From JBDUDK01 sp040002995 (GTDB lineage Bacteria; Actinomycetota; Acidimicrobiia; Acidimicrobiales; Ilumatobacteraceae): a DNA stretch of 39,036 nucleotides. A model generated the notes under the pieces. It was given only the letters and a program-made list of their open reading frames with translations, did no database searches and had not been told where the DNA came from. Below are positions 1-10,627 of this stretch, piece after piece. How positions within the stretch are numbered: position 1 is the stretch's first letter; the number at the start of each line of letters is the position of its first letter. Both the position numbers and the translations under genes were made by a program. The DNA lies in assembly GCA_040002995.1 (NCBI GenBank), contig JBDUDK010000053.1, positions 1-39,036 on the forward strand, given 5' to 3'.

Positions 1-275
1 AGCTCCTCGGCGATGTCGTCGTAGACCCCGCCGAGGTCGTAGCGCTCGAGCGTGTCCTTCCGTTTCCGCCGAAGGTTCTCCAACATCTCTCGGAGACCCT
101 GCAACCGCTCGCCGTTGCGATCCCGGAAACCCGACTGCATCATCCGGCGGAGGGCAGCGTTGAGGTCGCCGTGATAAAGCAGATCATCGGTGATCTCGGC
201 CATGACCTGCTCGGCATCGAGGTCGAAGCCCTTTTGGCTCCCATCCCATCTCGAATACCGGAATCGGGCAGGCAT
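1..275 (-). CDS. VWA-domain protein, MoxR partner (N-terminal part only)
   Basis: The gene runs off the left edge of the window, so only the first 91 residues are visible; I translated them directly from the reverse strand. They begin MPARFRYSRWDG and contain DDLLYHGDLNAALRRMMQSG, then a basic, helix-rich stretch ending YDLGGVYDDIAEEL. This N-terminus is familiar from actinobacterial proteins that carry a von Willebrand factor A domain further on and are encoded beside a MoxR/ChlI-type ATPase. Such an ATPase lies about 650 bases upstream on the same strand. VWA domains usually bind a metal through a MIDAS motif and act as the substrate-binding partner of the ATPase; that part is not in the window. 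The ATG at 275 is chosen because a TAGCCT -10 box sits exactly six bases before it. The family call is good, the function is inferred. Confidence 0.75.
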   Translation of the reverse strand, partial: MPARFRYSRWDGSQKGFDLDAEQVMAEITDDLLYHGDLNAALRRMMQSGFRDRNGERLQGLREMLENLRRKRKDTLERYDLGGVYDDIAEE

Positions 276-281
276 GGGGCC

Positions 282-287
282 GAGGCT
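282..287 (-). promoter_or_regulatory. -10 box TAGCCT, six bases before the VWA gene
   Basis: TAGCCT is followed by six bases and the ATG at 275. The spacing puts the transcription start at or next to the ATG, so a leaderless mRNA is expected. Confidence 0.55.
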
Positions 288-323
288 ATCGGGATCATCT
301 GTGCGCTGTCGTGCGCCAACCCG

Positions 324-329
324 TACCCT
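324..329 (+). promoter_or_regulatory. -10 box TACCCT, eight bases before the cyclase gene
   Basis: TACCCT lies eight bases before the ATG at 338. It supports that ATG over the GTG at 311, which would lie upstream of the box. Confidence 0.5.
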
Positions 330-337
330 CTAGGGCG

Positions 338-889
338 ATGCGTGTCCCTCGCACGTTCGTGTTCGTCGATCTGACGGGCTTCACGAACTACACCGCCGAA
401 CATGGTGACGATGAAGCTGGGCGCCTCTTGTCGCGCTTCCGGGCCGCCACACGCGAGGTCGCGTCGGAACGAGGTGTGCGGGTGGCCAAGTGGCTCGGCG
501 ACGGGGCCATGATCGTGTGCCTCGACCGGTCGGATGCGATCGCCACCGCGCTCGACCTCGAGTGCCGCACGGCCGAGGCCTGCTCCCCGCTGGCACTGCG
601 CGCCGGGGTCGCGGGCGGGTACGCGTTGCTCTTCGAAGGCGACGACTACATCGGCTCGGCCGTGAACCTCGCGTCGCGACTTTGTGATGCCGCCGGTCCG
701 CATGAGGTGCTGCTGCCAGCCGACCAGGTCGCCGATCTTCCCGCGGGAATCGTCGCCACTGCCGTCGGAGCGCTGGCGCTCCGTGGCTTCAACGAGCCGG
801 TGCCGGTGGTCGAGCTCAGCGGACAACCGCCGCTTGCGTCGCGAAATGACACGGGCGAACTCTGGATGCGTCCGCCGCTCGTCGGCTGA
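338..889 (+). CDS. Stand-alone class III adenylate/guanylate cyclase domain protein
   Basis: The 183-residue product is little more than one class III cyclase catalytic domain, predicted to be cytoplasmic. The canonical catalytic residues are visible: metal-binding Asp11 (FVDLTGFT) and Asp55 (KWLGDGAM), a Lys51 at the usual adenine-recognition position, Asp103 in DDYIG, and the transition-state pair Asn110 and Arg114 in SAVNLASRL. This set fits an active adenylyl cyclase, probably a homodimer, but specificity cannot be proven from sequence. No HAMP, PAS, membrane or HTH segment is present. The ATG at 338 is preferred to a GTG at 311 because it begins the conserved first strand and has a -10 box eight bases upstream. 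The gene sits in reverse orientation between the MoxR-type ATPase and the VWA gene, which are usually neighbours. Confidence 0.85.
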   Translation: MRVPRTFVFVDLTGFTNYTAEHGDDEAGRLLSRFRAATREVASERGVRVAKWLGDGAMIVCLDRSDAIATALDLECRTAEACSPLALRAGVAGGYALLFEGDDYIGSAVNLASRLCDAAGPHEVLLPADQVADLPAGIVATAVGALALRGFNEPVPVVELSGQPPLASRNDTGELWMRPPLVG

Positions 890-926
890 CCTTCCTGTGG
901 AATTCTCCCTCAGAGGGTGAACCCGG

Positions 927-2330
927 TTATTGGCGGCCGCGGTAGGTGACGCGGGTGCCCGAGGCGTCCTTGTTGAGGCGCTTGGAGAGATGCAGGCCTT
1001 CAAGCACGAACTCGACCGCGGCGGCGAGGGCGGCAGGGCCCTCGTCACTGGTCACACGCGCGACCGCGGCGCGAAGGCCAGGCACACTGTCGACGAGCGC
1101 GGCCTCCTCGGCCGCCGGGACATCGTCACCGGTGTTGGCCACCGAGCCCTGCTCGAACGCGGTGATGATGTCGCGGGTGAGCTCGGGCCCGACCCTCTCT
1201 CGGAACACGGCGAGCACCGACGCCTTCAGCAGGTTCTCGACGATCTGGCCGTCACGCCCGTCCTCCATCGACTCGATCTCGACCTTGCCCGATGTCGACG
1301 CCGCGAGCGCCTCGAGATCGCAGATGCGGGGCACGACCTCCTTCTCACCGAGCCGGAGCGCCCGGCGCACCGCGTTGGCCGCGAGCACTTCGTAGTTCGA
1401 CACGCTGAGGCGAACCGAAACTCCGGAGCGTTGGTTGATGTGCGAGCTGGCGCGAGCCTGGTGGGAGAAGCCGGCGACGATGTCGGCCATGTAGTCGGGC
1501 ACCGAGATGTGCACTCCGGCCGCGTCGAGGAGGTTGGCCTCCTGGAACATGATCGCGACCTCTGTGGCCACCTCGAGGGGATAGTGCGTGCGGATCTGCG
1601 AACCGAATCGATCTTTCAAAGGCGTGATGATGCGACCGCGGTTCGTGTAGTCCTCGGGGTTCGCCGAAGCAACCAGCATCACATCGAGCGGAAGGCGGAT
1701 CTTGTAGCCGCGCACCTGCACATCGCGCTCCTCGAGCACGTTCAACAGACCGACCTGGATCCGCTCGGCGAGATCGGGCAGTTCGTTGATCGCGAAGATG
1801 CCGCGGTTCGTACGGGGCACGAGGCCGTAGTGCAACGTGAGCTCGTCGGAGAGATAACGGCCTTCGGCGACCTTGATGGGGTCGATCTCACCGATCAGGT
1901 CGGCGATCGACGTGTCCGGGGTGGCCAACTTCTCGCCGAAACGGTCATCGCGGTGAACCCAACCGATGCGGGTGTCATCGCCGTGCTCGGCAACGAGATC
2001 GCGGGCGTATTTCGACACCGGCTCGTATGGATCGTCGTTGATCTCTGAGCCCGCGATCACCGGCATCCACTCGTCGAGCAACCCCGTGAGGGAGCGGATG
2101 ATGCGCGTCTTGGCCTGCCCGCGTTCGCCGAGAAAAATGATGTCGTGCCCAGCCAGGAGGGCGTTTTCGAGCTGAGGCATCACGGTATCTTCGAAGCCCA
2201 GCACACCCGAGAACATCGGTTCACCGGCGAGAATTTTGGTGACCGCGTTCCGGCGAATTTCCTCCTTCACGGGTACGGATTGCCAGCCTGACGCCCGCAG
2301 AAGGCCGAGGGTTGAGGGTCGCGACGACAT
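927..2330 (-). CDS. MoxR/ChlI-type AAA+ ATPase
   Basis: The 467-residue protein is an AAA+ ATPase of the MoxR / magnesium-chelatase-subunit-I type. Visible motifs are Walker A GERGQAKT (about 68-75), a Walker B-like strand GIFAINELPDL (about 178-188), and a sensor-1 region with ASANPEDYTNRGRI followed by TPLKDRFGSQ, which supplies the arginine-finger area. MoxR proteins act as hexameric chaperones that load metals or remodel partner proteins, usually with a VWA protein; the gene for such a partner begins at 275 on the same strand. The family is often labelled magnesium chelatase, but no chlorophyll genes are present, so that name should not be taken literally. The ATG at 2330 follows a TAGGGT box by six bases. 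The C-terminal part beyond about residue 380 is acidic and of unknown role. Confidence 0.85.
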   Translation of the reverse strand: MSSRPSTLGLLRASGWQSVPVKEEIRRNAVTKILAGEPMFSGVLGFEDTVMPQLENALLAGHDIIFLGERGQAKTRIIRSLTGLLDEWMPVIAGSEINDDPYEPVSKYARDLVAEHGDDTRIGWVHRDDRFGEKLATPDTSIADLIGEIDPIKVAEGRYLSDELTLHYGLVPRTNRGIFAINELPDLAERIQVGLLNVLEERDVQVRGYKIRLPLDVMLVASANPEDYTNRGRIITPLKDRFGSQIRTHYPLEVATEVAIMFQEANLLDAAGVHISVPDYMADIVAGFSHQARASSHINQRSGVSVRLSVSNYEVLAANAVRRALRLGEKEVVPRICDLEALAASTSGKVEIESMEDGRDGQIVENLLKASVLAVFRERVGPELTRDIITAFEQGSVANTGDDVPAAEEAALVDSVPGLRAAVARVTSDEGPAALAAAVEFVLEGLHLSKRLNKDASGTRVTYRGRQ

Positions 2331-2336
2331 GGCTGG

Positions 2337-2342
2337 ACCCTA
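2337..2342 (-). promoter_or_regulatory. -10 box TAGGGT, six bases before the MoxR-type ATPase gene
   Basis: TAGGGT with a six-base gap to the ATG at 2330. It lies about 40 bases from the oppositely oriented box of the GH2 gene, so the two promoters share a short divergent region. Confidence 0.55.
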
Positions 2343-2380
2343 CCGGCTTACCGCACTGAAGTCTCCCCGCGAGCGGCCGC

Positions 2381-2386
2381 TACCCT
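2381..2386 (+). promoter_or_regulatory. -10 box TACCCT, six bases before the GH2 gene
   Basis: TACCCT with a six-base gap to the ATG at 2393; no Shine-Dalgarno sequence could fit in the gap. Confidence 0.55.
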
Positions 2387-2392
2387 CGCTCA

Positions 2393-4528
2393 ATGGAGCT
2401 CGCGGGGACGTGGCGCGCGGCGATCGCCGACGACGACCTGCGGCGCACATACTCGGCTCCGGAATTCGACGACCGAGATTGGCACGACATCGAGGTGCCC
2501 GGTCACTGGCGCTCGACGGGTCCGTTCTTCGACACCGACGGGCCGTTGTTGTATCGACGGGCGTTCTCCGCCCTCGCCCCGGCACCGGCCACACGCCAGT
2601 GGCTCGTCTTCGACGGTCTGTTCTACCAAGGCGATGTGTGGCTCGATGGCGCGTACGTCGGTGACACCGAAGGGTATTTCGTTCCGCATCACTTCGAAGT
2701 GACCGATCTCATGTCGGCACGAACGGAGCACGTGTTGGCCGTCGAGGCCGCGTGCCCGCCGCCAGCCGATCTGCGCGCCAAACGCACCATCACCGGCGTC
2801 TTCCAACACGGCAACTGTCTCGACCCCGATTGGAATCCCGGGGGCATCTGGCGCGGCGTGCGTGTCGAACAGACCGGACCTGTGCGCATCAATCGTTTGC
2901 GCGTGCTCTGCCGGGAAGCCGAGGAGAACCGCGCGCTGATCGCCGTGCGCGCCGAGCTCGACGTGGCCACGGCGTGCACCGTGGTGGCCCGCACGTGGGT
3001 CGAGGACGCGAGCGAGCATCGCCTCGAGCATCCGCTCGCCGCGGGGCCCAACGAGGTCGAGTGGACCGTCACAGTCGACGAACCGCGCCTGTGGTGGCCG
3101 TGGTCGTTGGGCGCGCAGCCCCTTTACGAGGTCACCGTCCAAGTCGAGCTCGACGGTGAGGTGAGCCACGTCCGCCACGCCCGCACGGGCCTTCGACGCG
3201 TCGCGATGCGCGACTGGATTCTCACGGTGAACGGCGAGCGCCTGTTCTTGAAGGGCTCCAACCTGGGGCCAACGCGCATGGCCCTCGCCGAAGCCACGAG
3301 CGAGGAGCTGACGCGCGACGTCGCCCTCGCGAAAGAAGCCGGGCTCGATTTTCTCCGCATTCACGCGCACGTCACGCGCCCGGAGTTGTATGCCGCCGCC
3401 GACGAGGCCGGCCTCCTACTCTGGCAGGACTTCCCCCTGCAATGGGGTTACGCCCGCGGCATCCGTAAGCAAGCCGTGCGCCAGGCGCGGGAGATGGTCG
3501 ATCTGCTCGCCCACCACCCGTCGATTGCCATCTGGTGCGGCCACAACGAGCCGCTGAGGGTCGACCTCGAGCCGGGCACCCCGCTCGACTTCGGCAAGAC
3601 CGCCGCGCGCCTCGCGCTCGAACAACAGCTGCCCACCTGGAATCGCTCCATCCTCGATCGCTCTGTGAAACGCACGATCGAAAAGGCCGACGGCACGCGA
3701 CCCACCGTCGCCCACTCCGGTGTGCTCCCCCACCTCCCCCAACTTGACGGCACCGACACGCACCTCTATTTCGGTTGGTACCACGGCGACGAGCGCGACC
3801 TGCCGGGCTTCCTCGCCGCCATGCCCCGCCTCGGCCGGTTCGTCAGCGAGTTCGGCGCCCAGGCGGTGCCGGACACGACCAAGTTCCTGGCGCCCGAGCG
3901 CTGGCCCGACCTCGACTGGGATGGCTTGCGCCGCACGCACGCCATGCAGAAGACCTTGTTCGATCGCCTTGTTCCGCCCGCCGTGTTCGCCACGTTCGAC
4001 GAATGGCGGTTGGCCACGCAGCGGTATCAAGCCCAACTCGTGAAGCACCACATCGAGACCCTCCGGCGCCTGAAGTACCAGCCCACTGGAGGGTTCGCCC
4101 AGTACTGCTTCACCGATGGCTACCCGGCGGTGAGCTTTTCGGTTCTTGACTACGACCGGGCGGCCAAGGCGGGCTACCACGCGCTCGTCGACGCGTGCCG
4201 TCCCGTGATCGTGGTGGCCGACCGCCTGCCGGCGACGCTGCTTCCCGGGGCCCCGATCGCACTCGACGTCCACGTCGTGTCCGACCTCCGCCACGAGTTG
4301 CCCGAGGCCGTCGTGACGGCTCGGCTGTCGTGGGCGGACGGTTCCCACGGTTGGCGTTTCGCCGGTCCGGTGCCCGCCGACGGGTGCGTGCGCGTCGGGA
4401 CTCTGTCGATCGTGGCTCCTGCCGACGCGGGTCCGCTCGTCCTCGACCTCGATCTGGTCGCCGGTGACATCGTGGCGTCGAACCGCTACGAAGCCGAGAT
4501 CACGCACCCAAAGCGTTCCGACCAGTAA
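2393..4528 (+). CDS. Glycoside hydrolase family 2, beta-mannosidase-like
   Basis: The 711-residue enzyme has the GH2 order: an N-terminal jelly-roll sugar-binding domain (about 1-160), an immunoglobulin-like domain (about 165-270), a TIM barrel (about 275-590) and a short C-terminal beta domain. The catalytic acid/base is Glu386 in WCGHNEP and the nucleophile is Glu486 in FVSEFGAQ. The WQDFPLQWGY stretch (about 344-353) resembles beta-mannosidases and exo-beta-glucosaminidases more than beta-galactosidases. There is no signal peptide, so the enzyme should act on short oligosaccharides or glycosides already in the cytoplasm. No sugar transporter or sugar regulator lies nearby, so the natural substrate is open. 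The start is fixed by a TACCCT box six bases upstream of the ATG. Family assignment is firm, exact substrate is not. Confidence 0.88.
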   Translation: MELAGTWRAAIADDDLRRTYSAPEFDDRDWHDIEVPGHWRSTGPFFDTDGPLLYRRAFSALAPAPATRQWLVFDGLFYQGDVWLDGAYVGDTEGYFVPHHFEVTDLMSARTEHVLAVEAACPPPADLRAKRTITGVFQHGNCLDPDWNPGGIWRGVRVEQTGPVRINRLRVLCREAEENRALIAVRAELDVATACTVVARTWVEDASEHRLEHPLAAGPNEVEWTVTVDEPRLWWPWSLGAQPLYEVTVQVELDGEVSHVRHARTGLRRVAMRDWILTVNGERLFLKGSNLGPTRMALAEATSEELTRDVALAKEAGLDFLRIHAHVTRPELYAAADEAGLLLWQDFPLQWGYARGIRKQAVRQAREMVDLLAHHPSIAIWCGHNEPLRVDLEPGTPLDFGKTAARLALEQQLPTWNRSILDRSVKRTIEKADGTRPTVAHSGVLPHLPQLDGTDTHLYFGWYHGDERDLPGFLAAMPRLGRFVSEFGAQAVPDTTKFLAPERWPDLDWDGLRRTHAMQKTLFDRLVPPAVFATFDEWRLATQRYQAQLVKHHIETLRRLKYQPTGGFAQYCFTDGYPAVSFSVLDYDRAAKAGYHALVDACRPVIVVADRLPATLLPGAPIALDVHVVSDLRHELPEAVVTARLSWADGSHGWRFAGPVPADGCVRVGTLSIVAPADAGPLVLDLDLVAGDIVASNRYEAEITHPKRSDQ

Positions 4529-4574
4529 TTCCACCCTCACATGGCGGTATTTCTGGGCCAAACGAAATAGGCGG

Positions 4575-5351
4575 TCAGTCGGCGCGCGCCAGCAACCGGT
4601 TGTTCTTCACTTTCGACTTCAGGTAGTCGCGATTCATGAGCGCGATGAAGTCGATAGAAATCTCTTTCGGGCAGGCTTCCTCACACTCACCATGGTTCGT
4701 GCACGACCCGAAGTACTCCTCCATCGTGTCCACCATCGCCTCCACTCGCGAGAGCCGCTCGGGCTGGCCTTGCGGCAGGAGGTTGAGGTGGGCGACCTTG
4801 GCTGCGGTGAACAAGTTCGCGGCCCCGTTGGGACAGGCCGCCACGCAGGCGCCACAACCGATGCATTGCGCGGCATCCATCGCCGATTCGGCCACCGGCT
4901 TGGGAACGAGAATGAGGTTGGCGTCGGGAGCACCGCCAGTGTGCGCACTGATGAAGCCGCCGGCCTCGATGATGCGGTCGAATGCCGAGCGGTCGACCAT
5001 GAGGTCCTTGATCACCGGGAACGCCGCGGCGCGCCACGGCTCGACGACGATGGTTTGACCGTCGTGGAACTTGCGCATGTGGAGCTGGCAGACCGCCGTG
5101 CCCTTCTGCGGCCCGTGGGCCTGTCCGTCGACCATGAGCGAGCACGTGCCGCAGATGCCCTCGCGACAGTCGTGGTCGAACGTGATCGGTGGCGCGCCGC
5201 CGCTGTTCAAGCGCTCGTTCACGATGTCGAGCATCTCGAGAAACGACATGTCGGTATTGATTCCCGCCGCGTCGATCGTCTCGAACGCCCCCGGCATGTC
5301 GGGTCCGGCCTGGCGCCACACCCTCAGCGTGAGATTGATGGTGTTCGACAT
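4575..5351 (-). CDS. sdhB: Succinate dehydrogenase / fumarate reductase iron-sulfur subunit
   Basis: The 258-residue subunit passes electrons from the flavoprotein to the membrane quinone site. All cluster ligands are visible: Cys62, Cys67, Cys70 and Cys88 (CREGICGTC and AVCQL) for the [2Fe-2S] cluster; Cys163, Cys166, Cys169 and Cys173 (CIGCGAC, ACP), with Cys217, Cys223 and Cys227 (CTNHGECEEACP), for the [4Fe-4S] and [3Fe-4S] clusters. It is the last gene of sdhC-sdhA-sdhB and starts two bases after the sdhA stop, so it should be translationally coupled. It ends 46 bases from the convergent GH2 gene with no clear terminator between. The protein acts at the inner face of the cytoplasmic membrane. 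Confidence 0.96.
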   Translation of the reverse strand: MSNTINLTLRVWRQAGPDMPGAFETIDAAGINTDMSFLEMLDIVNERLNSGGAPPITFDHDCREGICGTCSLMVDGQAHGPQKGTAVCQLHMRKFHDGQTIVVEPWRAAAFPVIKDLMVDRSAFDRIIEAGGFISAHTGGAPDANLILVPKPVAESAMDAAQCIGCGACVAACPNGAANLFTAAKVAHLNLLPQGQPERLSRVEAMVDTMEEYFGSCTNHGECEEACPKEISIDFIALMNRDYLKSKVKNNRLLARAD

Positions 5352-5353
5352 AG

Positions 5354-7285
5354 CTATTTGTAGCTCCGGGTCGCAAGGTGGGCGTACTCGAAATCGAGGG
5401 GCTCGACATTGCGCTGCGCGCGCAGCGGATCACCGGTCCACTCCCACGCCGCGACGTGGGCGAAGTGGTCGTCGTCGCGCTGCGCCTCGCCGTCGGCCGT
5501 CTGGTACTCGGTGCGGAAATGACCGCCGCAGCTCTCGTTGCGCTCGAGGGCGTCGCGGCACATGAGCATGCCGAGCTCGAAGAAGTCGTCGACCCGGCCG
5601 GCCTTCTCGAGGCTCTGGTTGAGTGTGTCGCCGGCACCGAGCACGCGCAGATCGCTCCGGAACTCCTCGCGGAGTGCCGGTATCTCTGAGAGCGCCTTCT
5701 CGAGCCCTTCGGCCGAGCGCTCCATACCGCAGTAGTTCCACATGATGCGGCCGAGCTCGCGGTGAAAGAAGTCGACCGAGCGGGTCCCCTTGATCGCGAG
5801 GAACCCGTTGAACCGGTCGCGGGTCTCCTGCTCGGCCCGTTTGAACTCCGGATGATCGGTGGGCGCCGGCTTCGTCCCCAATAGCGGCGCGAGGTAGTTG
5901 CCGATCGTGGCGGGAAGCACGAAGTAGCCGTCGGCGAGGCCCTGCATGAGCGCCGACGCACCGAGCCGGTTGGCGCCGTGATCGGAGAAATTGGCCTCGC
6001 CGGCGCAGTACAACCCGGTGATGCTGGTCATCAGCTCGTAGTCGACCCAGAGGCCGCCCATCGTGTAGTGGGGTGCCGGGTAGATGCGCATCGGCACCGT
6101 GTAGGGGTTCTCGTCGGTGATGCGCTCGTACATCTCGATCAGGTTCCCGTAACGCTCGCGGATGGTGTCCTCACCCAGGCGGGCGATGGCGTCGGAGAGA
6201 TCGAGATAGACGCCATTTTTCAGGGGGCCGACGCCCTTGCCGCGGTCGACCTCGAGCTTGGCGGCCCGCGAAGCGATGTCGCGCGGCGCCAGGTTGCCGA
6301 AGCTTGGATAGCGACGCTCGAGCAAGTAGTCGCGCTCGTCCTCAGGAATCTGGTTGGAGGGGCGCGGATCGTCGGGGTTCTTCGGTACCCATATACGGGC
6401 GTCGTTGCGCAGCGACTCCGACATCAGGGTCAGCTTCGACTGGAACTCGTCGCTCTGGGGGATGCACGTGGGATGGATCTGCGTGTAACAGGGATTCGCG
6501 AAGAACGCGCCGCGGCGGTGGGCCCGCCAGATGGCCGTGGTGTTGCACGCCTTGGCGTTCGTCGACAAGAAAAAGGCGTTCGAGTAGCCACCCGTGGCCA
6601 GCACGACCGCGTGCGCGGAATGCGACGTGATGTCGCCGGTGATCAGGTCACGAACCACGATGCCGGCACAGCGCCCGTCGACGACCACCACGTCGAGCAT
6701 CTCCGTGCGCTGGTAGAGCCGCACGGTGCCCAGCCCGATCTGACGGGCGAGCGCCTGGTACGCACCGAGTAGAAGCTGCTGTCCGGTCTGGCCCCGCGCG
6801 TAGAACGTGCGGCTCACCTGCGCCCCACCGAACGACCGGTTGTCGAGCAGCCCGCCGTACTCGCGGGCGAACGGCACTCCTTGGGCCACGCACTGATCGA
6901 TGATCGACCCGGAGAGCTGCGCCAGCCGGTAGACGTTGGATTCGCGTGATCGGAAGTCGCCGCCCTTCACCGTGTCATAGAAGAGGCGGTAGACCGAATC
7001 GCCGTCACCGCGGTAGTTCTTGGAGGCGTTGATGCCGCCTTGTGCAGCGATCGAGTGCGCGCGCCTCGGCGAATCGTGGAACGTGAAGACCTTCACCGCG
7101 TAGCCGAGTTCCGCGAAGGTGGCGGCGGCCGCCGCGCCGGCCAAACCCGAACCAACCACGATGATCTCGTAGCGCCGCTTGTTGGCCGGGTTCACCAACT
7201 TGGCGTTGAACTTGTAGCTGTCCCACTGCTCCTCGATGGGACCCGAGGGCGTCTTGGCGTCGAGACGAGTGGAGGAGGCCAGCAT
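5354..7285 (-). CDS. sdhA: Succinate dehydrogenase / fumarate reductase flavoprotein subunit
   Basis: The 643-residue subunit oxidises succinate to fumarate. It has the FAD-binding fingerprint VVGSGLAGAAAA (about 43-54), the AHSIAAQGGINA stretch with His77 as the covalent FAD site, the capping-domain HPTCIPQ region and the late GLYCAGEANFSDHGANRLG motif. The length and the sequence around RTFYARGQTGQQ match the flavoproteins that pair with a single b558-type membrane subunit. An open frame extends well upstream, but the ATG at 7285 begins the family-typical N-terminus and lies two bases after the sdhC stop, so I take it as the start. It is the middle gene of the operon. Confidence 0.95.
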   Translation of the reverse strand: MLASSTRLDAKTPSGPIEEQWDSYKFNAKLVNPANKRRYEIIVVGSGLAGAAAAATFAELGYAVKVFTFHDSPRRAHSIAAQGGINASKNYRGDGDSVYRLFYDTVKGGDFRSRESNVYRLAQLSGSIIDQCVAQGVPFAREYGGLLDNRSFGGAQVSRTFYARGQTGQQLLLGAYQALARQIGLGTVRLYQRTEMLDVVVVDGRCAGIVVRDLITGDITSHSAHAVVLATGGYSNAFFLSTNAKACNTTAIWRAHRRGAFFANPCYTQIHPTCIPQSDEFQSKLTLMSESLRNDARIWVPKNPDDPRPSNQIPEDERDYLLERRYPSFGNLAPRDIASRAAKLEVDRGKGVGPLKNGVYLDLSDAIARLGEDTIRERYGNLIEMYERITDENPYTVPMRIYPAPHYTMGGLWVDYELMTSITGLYCAGEANFSDHGANRLGASALMQGLADGYFVLPATIGNYLAPLLGTKPAPTDHPEFKRAEQETRDRFNGFLAIKGTRSVDFFHRELGRIMWNYCGMERSAEGLEKALSEIPALREEFRSDLRVLGAGDTLNQSLEKAGRVDDFFELGMLMCRDALERNESCGGHFRTEYQTADGEAQRDDDHFAHVAAWEWTGDPLRAQRNVEPLDFEYAHLATRSYK

Positions 7286-7287
7286 GA

Positions 7288-8049
7288 TCAGACCTTCACG
7301 ATGTCGGCGAGGACGGCGATAGGGAACGACACGTTGGCCACGACGATGATTCCCGCGAAGCTCCATGCGAACCATCGGCGCCACTGGTTGAAGCGCGGAT
7401 TGTTCAGGCCGAGGCTCTGAAAGAGACTCCATCCGCCGTGCCACAAGTGAATGCCCAAGGCGAGGTTGGCCACGATGTAGAGGATCGCCACCACCGGGCG
7501 GTTGAAGCTGGCCACGAGGTTCTCGTACGGAGCGCCGCGGTGCCAGCTGTCGCCACCGCCCCGAATGCCCTTCACCCCCCACGTGAAGTCGGCGAGATGA
7601 AAAGCGAGAAAAGCCAAGACGATGACGCCGGTCCAGCGCATCGTCCGCGACGCAAAGTTCGCGGCGATGTAGTCGCGCGGGCTCTGATAGCGAACCGGCC
7701 GCGCCCGGCGATTCATCATCGTGAGCGCGTACGCCGCGTGGATGTGCACCGCGAACGCCGCAATCAGCACGGAGCGGATCAACCAGAGGGTGACCGTGCG
7801 GGGCAGGAGGGGAACGAGCAGCTCCCGCAGGAATTCGCCGTAGCGGTCGAGCTCGGCCGGGCCGAGGTACATCTTCAGGTTCCCGATCATGTGGGCCAGG
7901 ACGAAGCCCATCAGGATGACTCCGCTGACCGCCATGGCGTACTTCTTGCCGATGGCCGAGCGGTAGAACTCGACGAAGAAAGGGGCCTTGCGCTTCCGCC
8001 GGTTCATCGCGGTACCGGTGACCGGACCCCGCTGCATGGTCTGCGCCAT
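7288..8049 (-). CDS. sdhC: Succinate dehydrogenase cytochrome b558 membrane subunit
   Basis: The 253-residue protein anchors the dehydrogenase in the membrane and binds the haems used for quinone reduction. About five hydrophobic helices are visible, with histidines at helix positions expected for two haem b groups (AHMIGNLKMYLG, HIHAAYAL, FHLADFTWG, IHLWHGGWSLFQ). A single fused anchor of this kind is typical of type B, menaquinone-linked complexes, and no sdhD follows. It is the first gene of sdhCAB. Unlike most genes in the window it appears to have a true leader: a GGAGG Shine-Dalgarno sequence ten bases before the ATG and a candidate -10 box about 60 bases upstream. The N-terminus before the first helix carries an MNRRKRKAP basic stretch facing the cytoplasm. 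Confidence 0.93.
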   Translation of the reverse strand: MAQTMQRGPVTGTAMNRRKRKAPFFVEFYRSAIGKKYAMAVSGVILMGFVLAHMIGNLKMYLGPAELDRYGEFLRELLVPLLPRTVTLWLIRSVLIAAFAVHIHAAYALTMMNRRARPVRYQSPRDYIAANFASRTMRWTGVIVLAFLAFHLADFTWGVKGIRGGGDSWHRGAPYENLVASFNRPVVAILYIVANLALGIHLWHGGWSLFQSLGLNNPRFNQWRRWFAWSFAGIIVVANVSFPIAVLADIVKV

Positions 8050-8059
8050 CTGTAGCCAG

Positions 8060-8064
8060 CCTCC
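8060..8064 (-). promoter_or_regulatory. Shine-Dalgarno GGAGG of sdhC
   Basis: GGAGG ends ten bases before the sdhC ATG at 8049. It is one of the few clear ribosome binding sites in the window and supports a leadered sdh mRNA. Confidence 0.55.
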
Positions 8065-8108
8065 AGCTCGCCTCCGGCGCCGGCACGCCAGGCCGCGTCG
8101 GCGCTGCG

Positions 8109-8114
8109 ACGGTA
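8109..8114 (-). promoter_or_regulatory. Candidate -10 box TACCGT of the sdhCAB operon
   Basis: TACCGT on the minus strand would give a leader of about 50 bases carrying the GGAGG site. No convincing -35 box was found, so this is a suggestion only. Confidence 0.3.
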
Positions 8115-8181
8115 CTCCCCGCCTACGTCCGTCCTACAACTCAATGAGCCGCAAGAGTTTCGTGGGCGTAGAAGCGTTCCC

Positions 8182-8187
8182 TAGTAT
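8182..8187 (+). promoter_or_regulatory. Candidate -10 box TAGTAT of hppA
   Basis: TAGTAT is the best -10 match ahead of hppA and would give a leader of about 55 bases before the GTG. The weak AGGGG before the GTG would then serve as ribosome binding site. Confidence 0.4.
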
Positions 8188-8250
8188 CCCCCCGCTCACT
8201 TTCCACTGTCTGAGGCGCCGATCCGCGCCGGAGCGAACCAGGGGCGTTCA

Positions 8251-10563
<2,313 letters not shown>

Positions 10564-10627
10564 CGCCGCATCCCGGTTCTCGCGCGCGAAACCGACACCC
10601 AGAGGTGCGAAAAGCGCGTCAGAACGC

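Noticed and set aside
927..2330. Magnesium chelatase for chlorophyll synthesis
   Set aside because: Only the general MoxR/ChlI ATPase fold is present, and no other tetrapyrrole genes lie in the window.
5354..8086. Much longer sdhA with an N-terminal extension through sdhC
   Set aside because: The added sequence is out of frame with the real sdhC and has no family similarity; the ATG at 7285 fits the flavoprotein N-terminus and operon spacing.
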